This document shows positions 1-6,700 of a DNA stretch of 9,661 nucleotides, one piece after another; the first letter of the stretch is position 1; the number at the start of each line of letters is the position of its first letter. This DNA comes from Chloroflexota bacterium (GTDB lineage Bacteria; Chloroflexota; Anaerolineae; B4-G1). A model generated the notes under the pieces. It saw nothing but the letters and a program-made list of their open reading frames with translations, had not been told where the DNA came from and searched no databases. The translations under genes were made by a program, and so were the position numbers. Location of the stretch: positions 1 to 9,661 of the forward strand of contig QMOC01000051.1 of assembly GCA_003648085.1 (NCBI GenBank), read 5' to 3'.

Positions 1-2
1 CC

Positions 3-38
3 ATCCATCGGGTGGAGACCCACGCGGTGGGCGAGTAG
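3..38 (+). CDS. Possible 3' end of an upstream gene (partial)
   Basis: Reading from base 3, eleven codons (IHRVETHAVGE) run to a TAG at 36-38. This could be the C-terminus of a gene that begins left of the window. Nothing in so short a piece identifies a family, and other frames are also open here: frame 2 stays open from base 2 to 229. The call rests only on position, since a candidate promoter starts just after this stop. Confidence 0.2.
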   Translation: MHRVETHAVGE

Positions 39-45
39 GCTTAAT

Positions 46-74
46 TTGCGTCCTAACACCACATCGTGTAGAAT
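46..74 (+). promoter_or_regulatory. Candidate sigma-70-type promoter upstream of the DUF433/DUF5615 pair
   Basis: A TAGAAT box at 69-74 (one mismatch to TATAAT) has TTGCGT at 46-51, 17 bases upstream. The -10 is good and the -35 matches only in TTG. A start near 81 would lie just before the strong ribosome binding site at 83-90. It would serve the small ORF at 96, the antitoxin-toxin-like pair and probably thrC, because no other convincing promoter is visible before those genes. Confidence 0.4.
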
Positions 75-95
75 TGGGAGCGAAAGGAGGGAGGT

Positions 96-176
96 ATGAC
101 AGAAAAACTGGTCATCAAGGCTCTCGTAAAGTGCGCGAGCGATTCGGTCGCGTTCCAATGTATGTGCAATGGGTGA
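96..176 (+). CDS. Small ORF with strong RBS (leader peptide or remnant of a broken gene)
   Basis: This is a 26-residue ORF beginning MTEKLVIKALVK and ending CMCNG. An AAAGGAGG Shine-Dalgarno at 83-90 sits 5 bases from the ATG, the best ribosome binding site in the window. No family is recognised. Around base 130-140 the reading frame one base over becomes more protein-like (VRERFGRVPMYVQW, then HPRIYHFPYRR) and stays open to a TGA at 227-229. That suggests one short gene of about 45 codons with a frameshift. It ends 102 bases before the DUF433 start. It may be a real leader peptide, a decayed gene, or carry a sequencing error; translation initiation looks likely, function unknown. Confidence 0.4.
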   Translation: MTEKLVIKALVKCASDSVAFQCMCNG

Positions 177-265
177 CCGCTCACCCGCGCATCTATCATT
201 TCCCCTACCGGCGGGTGATCAGAAGATGAAGTATCCATACCGACCCCACTCCGAGGGCCTGTCGC

Positions 266-272
266 AGGAGGT
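266..272 (+). promoter_or_regulatory. Ribosome binding site of the DUF433 gene
   Basis: AGGAGGT lies 6 bases upstream of the ATG at 279 and fixes that start. There is no equally good site for any upstream in-frame codon. Confidence 0.7.
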
Positions 273-278
273 GTTGCT

Positions 279-515
279 ATGTACGAACGCATTTCCATTG
301 ATCCAAAAGTCTGCCACGGGCAGGCTTGCATCAAAGGCACTCGCATCCCCGTCCATCAGGTTGTTCGCATGCTGGCTAACGGGGATACTATCGAAGAACT
401 GTTGGCGGAATATCCATCGCTCAAACGTGAGGACATCCTTGCCTGCCTTGACTACGCGGCCGCACTTGCCGAGGAGCAAGTGATTCCCATCCAGGCGCTG
501 GCAGTTGCAGCATGA
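279..515 (+). CDS. DUF433 family antitoxin-like protein
   Basis: This 78-residue protein matches the DUF433 pattern: an N-terminal strand (YERISIDPKVCHGQACIKG), the GTRIPV signature at residues 20-25, then a helical segment with an L-A-N-G-D-TIEELLAEYP turn (around 30-46) and SLKREDILACLDYA. The family folds as a small winged-helix/HTH-like domain. It is commonly encoded directly before DUF5615 PIN-like proteins and is annotated as the antitoxin side of a type II toxin-antitoxin-like pair. That role is well supported by gene pairing but less by biochemistry. The start is set by AGGAGGT at 266-272. Its TGA overlaps the next gene's ATG by four bases (ATGA), consistent with translational coupling. 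If it acts like other antitoxins it would bind the neighbouring protein and may repress its own promoter; this is inferred. Confidence 0.85.
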   Translation: MYERISIDPKVCHGQACIKGTRIPVHQVVRMLANGDTIEELLAEYPSLKREDILACLDYAAALAEEQVIPIQALAVAA

Positions 516-871
516 AAATCTTCGTAGACGAGAACATACCTTTGATGACCGTCCAGACGCTGCGCGATATGGGTCATGACGTGCTGGACATTCGTGGCAC
601 GGTGTATGAAGGCATGACAGACGATGCTCTCTGGGAGATGGTACAACGGGAAGGTCGATTGCTGATTACAACTGACAAGGGATTTGCATGGTATCGCGAT
701 AGGCCGCATCATGGCATACTGATTGTGCGTCTTCGGCAACCCAACCGTCATAAGATTCATCAGCGAGTGATGCAAGCGATCGCTCAGTTCACAGCAGAGG
801 AATGGCCGGGCTTGCTGGTCACGATGCGGGACATAGTGCAGAGCGTCTGGCGAATAGGTGGAGCGGAGTGA
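512..871 (+). CDS. DUF5615 family PIN-like toxin-like protein
   Basis: This 119-residue protein opens with the DUF5615 signature MKIFVDENIP, with acidic residues D6 and E7. It has a second conserved acidic stretch at D37-D38 (EGMTDDAL) and the LITTDKGF motif with D55. The three acidic positions are arranged as in PIN-domain nucleases, where they bind Mg2+ or Mn2+ to cut RNA. The length is usual for the family and the protein looks intact. It is translationally coupled to the DUF433 gene by an ATGA overlap, the standard partner arrangement. A ribonuclease toxin role is the common annotation; it is not demonstrated for most members. Its stop TGA (869-871) is directly followed by the candidate TTG start of threonine synthase, so the three genes are probably one transcript. 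Confidence 0.85.
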   Translation: MKIFVDENIPLMTVQTLRDMGHDVLDIRGTVYEGMTDDALWEMVQREGRLLITTDKGFAWYRDRPHHGILIVRLRQPNRHKIHQRVMQAIAQFTAEEWPGLLVTMRDIVQSVWRIGGAE

Positions 872-2230
872 TTGTCCGGAGATATTTTGCCTTACCATAA
901 CTGGTTCCAATGCACACGCGGCTGCGGCCGCCGCTACTCCATCTACGACGTCGTCTACCGGTGCGAGGACTGCGGGGGCTTGCTGGACGTGGAGCACGAC
1001 CTGGAGGCACTGAAGGAGCGCAGCGCCGATGAGTGGAGGGCCTTGTTCGACCAGCGCACCCGCTCCGTTGAGTGGCCCTACGGCAGCGGCGTGTGGGGCA
1101 AGAAGGAGTGGGTCTGCCCCCAAATCGCCCTCGCCAACGTCGTCTCGCTGGGCGAAGGCAACACCGCCCTCCTGCGAGTCGAGCGGTTGGGACGGGAGAT
1201 CGGCCTGCCCGACCTGTGGGTCAAGCAATGTGGCACCAGCCACACCGGGTCGTTCAAGGACCTGGGGATGACGGTGCTCGTCTCGGTCGTGAAGCAGATG
1301 ATCGCCGACGGGAAGCCGATCCGGGCGGTGGCCTGCGCCTCCACCGGCGACACCTCGGCCGCGCTGGCCGCCTACTGCGCCGCCGCCGGCATCCCCGCCA
1401 TCGTCTTCCTGCCCCGCGGCAAAGTCTCCACCGCCCAACTGGTGCAGCCCATCGCCCACGGCGCGCTGGTGCTGGCACTCGACACCGACTTCGACGGCTG
1501 TATGCGCATCGTGCAGCAGGTGACGGCCGACCGAACCATCTACCTGGCCAACTCGATGAACTCGCTGCGCATCGAGGGCCAGAAGACGGTGGGCATCGAG
1601 ATCGTCCAGCAACTGGGATGGGAGGTGCCGGACTGGATCATCATCCCGGCGGGCAATCTGGGCAACGTCAGCGCCCTGGGCCGGGGCCTCCTGATGATGA
1701 AAGAGTTGGGTCTGATAGACCGCTTGCCGCGCATCGCCTGCGCCCAGGCCGCGAACGCCAACCCGCTCTACCTGAGTTACCTGACCGGGTTTAGAGAATA
1801 TCGGCCGGTGTCGGCGCAAAAGACGCTCGCCAGCGCTATCCAGATCGGGGCGCCGGTCAGTTACGAGCGGGCGGTGAAGGTGCTGCGGGCCTTTGCTGGC
1901 GTCGTCGAGCAGGCCAGCGAGGACGAACTGGCGGACGCAGCCGCCCGCGCCGACCGCGCCGGCCTCTACTGCTGTCCCCAGACCGGCGTGGCGCTGGCAG
2001 CACTATTCAAACTGGTGAAGAAAGGGGAGATCCTGCCAGAACACCGCGTCGTCGTCATCTCCACCGCCCACGGCCTCAAGTTCACCGGCTTCAAGGTGGG
2101 CTACCACGAGCGGACGCTGGCGGACGTGGTCGCCCGCCACGCCAACCCGCCGCTGGAATTGCCGGCCAACGTCGGGGCGGTGAAGGAGGCGATTGACCGG
2201 GCGCTGAGAACGCGGATGATAGGAGAGTAA
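872..2230 (+). CDS. thrC: Threonine synthase (PLP-dependent, with N-terminal zinc ribbon)
   Basis: Converts O-phospho-L-homoserine and water to L-threonine and phosphate, the last step of threonine biosynthesis, in the cytosol. The 452-residue protein begins with a zinc-ribbon-like CX3C-X12-CX2C cluster (C14, C18, C31, C34), seen in one branch of threonine synthases. The PLP lysine is K129 in [10 protein letters not shown]. The glycine-rich phosphate-binding loop is GNLGN at 261-265. The fold-type II body continues to [12 protein letters not shown] near the C-terminus. The start is ambiguous. TTG at 872 directly follows the previous stop and has AGGTGGAG at 856-863. An in-frame TTG at 887 has GGAG at 878-881 with 5-base spacing and removes five residues. 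A stop at 869-871 rules out any earlier start. A related PLP enzyme such as threonine dehydratase is less likely given the ribbon and the overall length. Confidence 0.93.
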   Translation: MSGDILPYHNWFQCTRGCGRRYSIYDVVYRCEDCGGLLDVEHDLEALKERSADEWRALFDQRTRSVEWPYGSGVWGKKEWVCPQIALANVVSLGEGNTALLRVERLGREIGLPDLWVKQCGTSHTGSFKDLGMTVLVSVVKQMIADGKPIRAVACASTGDTSAALAAYCAAAGIPAIVFLPRGKVSTAQLVQPIAHGALVLALDTDFDGCMRIVQQVTADRTIYLANSMNSLRIEGQKTVGIEIVQQLGWEVPDWIIIPAGNLGNVSALGRGLLMMKELGLIDRLPRIACAQAANANPLYLSYLTGFREYRPVSAQKTLASAIQIGAPVSYERAVKVLRAFAGVVEQASEDELADAAARADRAGLYCCPQTGVALAALFKLVKKGEILPEHRVVVISTAHGLKFTGFKVGYHERTLADVVARHANPPLELPANVGAVKEAIDRALRTRMIGE

Positions 2231-2248
2231 CTTATCCATCTGCAAGGA

Positions 2249-2650
2249 TCAGGGGATAGTCTCCTTCAGGAAATCCAACGTCCTGTCGAGCACCTCTTGG
2301 GGCGTCAGTCCGTCAGTGTGGATGTAGAGATGCGCGTGTCGCCGGGCGTGACGCAGCCTCCGTGACAATTCGGCCCACCAGTTTGCTCCAGCGTCGGTGG
2401 GCCGGCGCCGACAGGCGACCTGCCAGGAGACGTCCAGGTAGATGAGCAGGTCGGGGTGGGTGACGCGCTGCCACATCGTGGGCACATAGGAGTGCTCCTG
2501 CGCCACCTCGCGAGCGTTATACCCTCGCGCCCGCAGTGCCTGCACAAGCAGCGATTTCCCCGCAGCACACGGGCCGACCACAGCGATCAGCGGGCATTTC
2601 TCCTGCTGGGCCTGTTTCACCGGCTTGCGGGGTCGCATCGTGTACATCAT
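2249..2650 (-). CDS. Small P-loop NTPase, nucleoside/metabolite kinase-like
   Basis: This 133-residue protein has a Walker A loop GPCAAGKS at residues 26-33 after a hydrophobic strand (PLIAVVG). A PDLLIYLDVSW segment (67-76) resembles the strand that follows the Walker B/substrate region in small kinases. Next comes an arginine-rich stretch (CRRRP and RRLRHARRH) that could act as a lid, and a C-terminal TDGLTPQEVLDRTLDFL helix typical of shikimate/gluconate/thymidylate kinase-like proteins. I cannot name a substrate. The first ATG overlaps the stop of the upstream phosphatase gene (ATGA at 2650-2647), so translation is likely coupled. ATG codons also occur at residues 2 and 5, and no clear Shine-Dalgarno separates them. 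It is the last gene of the minus-strand operon and converges on thrC with an 18-base gap. The family level (P-loop kinase-like) is solid; the activity is inference. Confidence 0.75.
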   Translation of the reverse strand: MMYTMRPRKPVKQAQQEKCPLIAVVGPCAAGKSLLVQALRARGYNAREVAQEHSYVPTMWQRVTHPDLLIYLDVSWQVACRRRPTDAGANWWAELSRRLRHARRHAHLYIHTDGLTPQEVLDRTLDFLKETIP

Positions 2651-3351
2651 AGAGGGAGCCTGAGTGCCAGGCGGCGCACACCATTACCAACGCGGTCGGC
2701 GATGTGCAGCACGAGCACGCTGATGTCATCGTGCGGTCGCCCCTCGTCCAGCGCCAGCGCCCGCTCAAGCAGACTATCGGCCAACCGCTGGGCGTTTACG
2801 TCGCCCCCGGCTACCAGTTCGCGCACCACCTCCGGGACATCGAAGATACGACTCGAACGCGCACCGGCTGTCTCCAGGCCGTCCGTGTAGACCACGACCA
2901 CAGTTCCGGCGACCAGCGGCAACTCAGTGATCCGGGGCTTGGTGCCGCGTCGCACCCCAACCGGCTCCGACGGTTCGTCGAGTAGATACAACCCCCCGTC
3001 GGGGGTGATGACGATGATGGGGCAGTGGCTGTTGCGTGAAAGCACCAGTGTGCTGGAGGCCAGGTCCACCGAGACGATGTTCAGTGTGGCCGAGACCTTA
3101 CCGCCCTTGTAGGTGTAGAGATAGTCATGAGCCGCACGGGCTGCCGCTCCATCGCGCACCCCCTCCGCCAGTTCGGAGATTGCTTTGCGGGCCACAAGGT
3201 TGCTGATGGCTTTGGCCGCCCGCCCCGAGCGTTGACCGTCTACCAGCACGAAGGAGAGGCCACCCTGGGGCCGTTCAATCATTTCCAACGTGTCACCGCT
3301 CTCGCTGGTGGCCCACTTGCCCACTTTGGCGACAGCGACCTCAATCTCCAT
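2647..3351 (-). CDS. Stand-alone SpoIIE/RsbU-type PP2C serine/threonine phosphatase
   Basis: A 234-residue protein made almost entirely of one PPM/SpoIIE-like phosphatase domain. Metal-binding acidic residues expected for the family are visible: D20 in ESGDTLEM, D38 in VLVDGQRSGRAAKA, D157 in YTDGLETAG, and D208-D209 in RPHDDISVLVL. The usual D-G-x-G-[ST/H]-G loop is DGQRSG here, with Arg replacing the second Gly. Such enzymes dephosphorylate serine or threonine in anti-sigma-factor antagonists or other proteins. No partner switch (STAS or RsbW-like kinase) is encoded next to it. There is no sensor, PAS or receiver domain and no transmembrane segment. It starts 16 bases after the yajC stop, with AAGGTGG just before the ATG, and overlaps the downstream P-loop gene by four bases. 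Family confidence is high; the target is unknown. Confidence 0.85.
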   Translation of the reverse strand: MEIEVAVAKVGKWATSESGDTLEMIERPQGGLSFVLVDGQRSGRAAKAISNLVARKAISELAEGVRDGAAARAAHDYLYTYKGGKVSATLNIVSVDLASSTLVLSRNSHCPIIVITPDGGLYLLDEPSEPVGVRRGTKPRITELPLVAGTVVVVYTDGLETAGARSSRIFDVPEVVRELVAGGDVNAQRLADSLLERALALDEGRPHDDISVLVLHIADRVGNGVRRLALRLPL

Positions 3352-3367
3352 TCCACCTTACTACACG

Positions 3368-3634
3368 TCAGGACGGTGTGAGCGGGCGGCTGATGGCGGC
3401 CGGCACAATCCGCACCTCTACTCCAGGCGCGATCTCGATGCGAGCGCGGTTTGCCTCCGCATTGAGGTACGTCAGTTTGCCGATGATCCCACCGACGGTC
3501 ATGACCTCATCACCTACGCGCAGTGCGGCCATCTGTTTCTGTCGCCGCCGTCGAGCCTGCCATTGCGGCCAGAACATAAGCGCACCCAGCAGAACGAGGC
3601 CGATAACAAGGATGACGATTTGTTGAGTGTCCAC
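3368..3634 (-). CDS. yajC: YajC-like Sec translocon accessory protein
   Basis: The 88-residue protein has one N-terminal membrane helix (about residues 5-24, IVILVIGLVLLGALMFWP), then a basic RRRRQKQ stretch and the family pattern LRVGDEVMTVGGIIGKL. A short beta-rich tail follows (RIEIAPGVEVRIV). YajC associates with SecDF and the SecYEG channel in the inner membrane. I chose the GTG at 3634 because AGGAG (complement of 3642-3646) sits 7 bases upstream. An upstream ATG at 3664 would add ten residues (MNQSCYRSVN) without a good ribosome binding site. Here yajC leads an operon with a PP2C phosphatase and a P-loop protein, not the common secD/secF or tgt neighbours. Confidence 0.9.
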   Translation of the reverse strand: MDTQQIVILVIGLVLLGALMFWPQWQARRRRQKQMAALRVGDEVMTVGGIIGKLTYLNAEANRARIEIAPGVEVRIVPAAISRPLTPS

Positions 3635-3641
3635 GTTTACG

Positions 3642-3646
3642 CTCCT
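3642..3646 (-). promoter_or_regulatory. Ribosome binding site deciding the yajC start
   Basis: On the minus strand AGGAG is followed by 7 bases and GTG (3634-3632). This supports the GTG start over the longer reading frame that begins at 3664. Confidence 0.65.
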
Positions 3647-3688
3647 ATAACAACTCTGATTCACAAAACATTGACAGATTCTAGACGT

Positions 3689-3717
3689 ATTATACTCGTA
3701 TCGGCAAGTGTGGACAA
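3689..3717 (-). promoter_or_regulatory. Promoter of the yajC-phosphatase-NTPase operon
   Basis: On the minus strand TTGTCC (3717-3712) and TATAAT (3694-3689) are separated by 17 bases. This gives a perfect -10, a fair -35 and an ideal spacer. A start near 3682 would leave a leader of roughly 47 bases before the yajC GTG. Confidence 0.65.
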
Positions 3718-3720
3718 GGT

Positions 3721-3748
3721 TTGAATAATTTCTGCGGTGTGCTATAAT
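3721..3748 (+). promoter_or_regulatory. Promoter of the histidine kinase-ychF operon
   Basis: TTGAAT (3721-3726) and TATAAT (3743-3748) are 16 bases apart. A start near 3755 would give a leader of about 42 bases before the ATG at 3797. Its -35 is three bases from the -35 of the opposing yajC promoter. Confidence 0.65.
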
Positions 3749-3796
3749 CTTCTATAGGTAACGACTCTCTCAATATCTGGGAGAAGGGGCATCGGT

Positions 3797-6700
3797 ATGA
3801 TTTTTGAAGTTTGGAGACCGTGGGTCAGGCTGATCTTCCTTGAGCCCGAAATCCGGGAATACCTCCTCCTGGCGCTCTACGTGCTGGTAATCTTCGTGCT
3901 GCTCGTCCGTTCCCGGCGAGATTTCATCAGGATGGGCTGGAGGTATCTTCCCCTGTTCCTGGGCCTGCTGGTGGCTCCCCTGCTCGTCAATAACTTGCTG
4001 GTACTGAGTTTCTCCCGACCTGACCTGCTACCACCCCCAAACGTCCCTGCCGAACCCTCCTCCCCCTGTGCGCCGCTGCTGGGGGCACTGCCGGTCATCG
4101 CCGCTGGAGCCTGGCTGGGTGCAGGGCCGGCCTTGTTGGTGGGATTGGTCAGCGGAATCCTGCGCGCCGGGATGATAACCGGAGGCATAGCCGATCCTTT
4201 TCACTTTGCCTTCTTGGGCTATCTGGTCGGTTTCTTCCTGCGCCAGGATTATCGTGGCCGCCTGCCGCTTGTCGTACGTCAACCCATCGTCGCGGGGCCG
4301 CTGGCAACCCTCCTTGCATCGCCACTGCTGCTGCTATCAATGTTCGCTCATACTGCCGATTCCGGGTTGGCAGGGCTCGATTACGCGGTGATGTTGACAG
4401 GGGCACATCTTGGCCCGGCACTCTTGGAAAGCCTCGTGGCAACAATCATCGTCCAGGCGATCTACCTGCTCTCCCCGCGCCTCCGCCCCGTCCGCGTGGC
4501 ACATCAATCCCCTCCCCACAGTCGCACCTTGAATCGTAGGCTGCTCTTCTTGTTCGTACCCCTGATATTGACCATGACCGCCGTGCTCGTCTACGCCGTG
4601 ACTGCGACCACTCTCCGCGTAGCGACTTTGGAAGCGGTGGATGAGATGGCACGGGATGCTAACAGTGCCGCTGAGGGCATTCCGCACTTTATACACACCG
4701 GCCAGGGGCTGTTGGAGGAGTTCGCCAACGATGAAGGGTTGCGGCGTAGCGACCCGACCGCGCTGGAGGCTCAGTTGCGCGGTGATCTGCGAACCGTGGC
4801 CTTCTTTGACCAGTTGACCCTGTTTGATTCGAGCGGGCAACGAGTGGCAATGTATCCACCAGCGCCGACCGGCGACCCTGAATTGACGACACAAGAGGAG
4901 ACGCTGTTGCAGCGCGTGCTCGAGAGTGGAGCGCCGCAGCTCAGTCCTGCGCACCGCTCGCGGCGGGGTGAAACTATCCTTTCATTTTTGACGCCGGTTG
5001 AGGATGAGGAGACCGGCGAGCGCTTGGGGGCATTGATCGGGCGCACCCGGCTTGACGTCAATCCGATGATGGATCGGGTACTGGCGAGTCTGCAGTGGAC
5101 CCGCGCGCGTGGAGAGGGGTTTGTGGTGGATTCAGAAGGACGCATCGTTGCCCATCCCGATTCCGACATGCTCCTCGCCAGGTGGCACGTGGATGAGAAG
5201 CGCCCACGTATCACCACCGTCCTGGACGGTTGGGCCTACGAGAGCCGCAATCCCAGGGACAACACACGCCAGTTGGTCTATTACTTACCGGTGGAAGGAT
5301 ACCCGTGGGCAGTGGTGATTCGCCTCCCCTACGAGGTCGTGCTGGAACAGGCCACCCAGGTTGCCACCCCCTTGCTCCTCCTGCAGATTTTGCTGGGTGG
5401 CGGGCTGGTAATCGTCATCCCCTTGGTCACCGGCTGGCTGACCCGGCCGCTCAAGCAACTGGCCGCTGCAGCCGACCGCATCGCTGAGGGTGACCTCACA
5501 CAGCCGGTGCGCGTGCCTGGCGACGACGAGGTAGCCCGGGTGGGGGATGCCTTTGAGGGCATGCGTGCGCGATTGAAAGACCGTCTGGACGATCTCTCAC
5601 TGCTGCTCCAGATCAGCCAGGCAGTCTCGGCAACGCTCGAGTTACCCAAGGGAGTGCCATTTATCCTCGAAGGAGTGTTGAAGGCAACCCATGCACAGGT
5701 GGCTCGCATCGTCCTCCTTTCGGCTGATGGCGACCCGCAGATGGTGATGGCGCGGGGGGAACCGCGTGAGGGATTGGGAGCGCTCGACCGCGCCATTGCC
5801 GCAGCGGCCAGGGATCTGGAGCATCCCCTGGTCGTAGAAAACCTGGCCCGGGCCAAGACATTGGCCGAGCCCGAGACATTAAGTGGACCGATCAAGGCCG
5901 TCGTTGCCCTGCCCGTGCGCACCAAAGACCGGGTGCCGGCCGTGATGTGGGTGGGATATGACGAAGTTCGCCAGTTCGATACCTCAGAAACTGATTTGCT
6001 CTCCACACTCGCCGGCCAGACCGCCGTGCTGGTGGAGAACGCCCGCCTGTTCCAGGCTGCCGAAGGTGGACGACGGCGATTGGCAGCGATCTTGGCCAGC
6101 ACCACTGACGCCGTTCTGGTCACCGATTGGGATGATCGCATCCTGCTGGTCAACCCGGCTGCTGAGCGAGCCTTTGGCATCGCAGCCGATGCTGTCGTAG
6201 GCCAGAAGATCAATCAGGCCGGGCTGGCATCCGCGTTAGTGCGCATCTTTGAGAAGCCCTTGCCTCCGAACGAAGCACTGGCTGAGGAAGTCCCTCTAGC
6301 CGATGGCCGCACGTTGTACGCCAGTGTTTCGACCATCCTGAGCGCCGCCGGTGAACGAATCGGCCGCGTGGCTGTGATGCGTGACATCACCCACTTCAAG
6401 GAACTGGACGAGATGAAGTCCGAGTTCGTGGCGACGGTCTCGCACGACTTGCGCGCGCCGTTGACGTTTATGCGCGGCTACGCGACTATGCTCCCGATGG
6501 TAGGCGAACTCAACGACAAGCAACGCGAGTATGTCGAGAAGATCCTTCAGGGCGTCGGGCAAATGAGCGAACTGATTGACAACTTGCTCGACCTGGGGCG
6601 CATCGAGGCCGGTGTGGGGCTGGAGCGTAAGCCCTGCCATCTAGGAGCGATTCTGGTCGAGGCGGTGGACGGCATGCGCGCCCAGGCGGCTGCCAAAGGG

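Noticed and set aside
1072..1794. 240-codon open frame on the plus strand inside thrC
   Set aside because: The product is dominated by Arg, Gly, Pro and His in a low-complexity pattern typical of an out-of-frame reading of GC-rich DNA.
452..1819. 455-codon open frame on the minus strand
   Set aside because: It lies antisense to the toxin-like gene and thrC. Its product is rich in His, Asp, Gln and Gly with no recognisable domain, as expected of a shadow of a GC-rich gene. thrC on the other strand has all its catalytic motifs.
2231..2250. Possible bidirectional terminator between thrC and the P-loop gene
   Set aside because: Only ATCC/GGAT can pair, with no T-tract on either strand. I see no supported terminator in this short convergent gap.
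3671..3696. TTGACA (perfect -35) followed by TATACT on the plus strand
   Set aside because: The spacing is only 14 bases, too short for a sigma-70 promoter. The TATACT overlaps the minus-strand -10, which has a better partner.
5329..6213. 294-codon minus-strand frame within the histidine kinase gene
   Set aside because: The Ser/Arg/Ala-rich translation has no domain and no ribosome binding site, while the plus strand encodes HAMP, GAF and PAS continuously.
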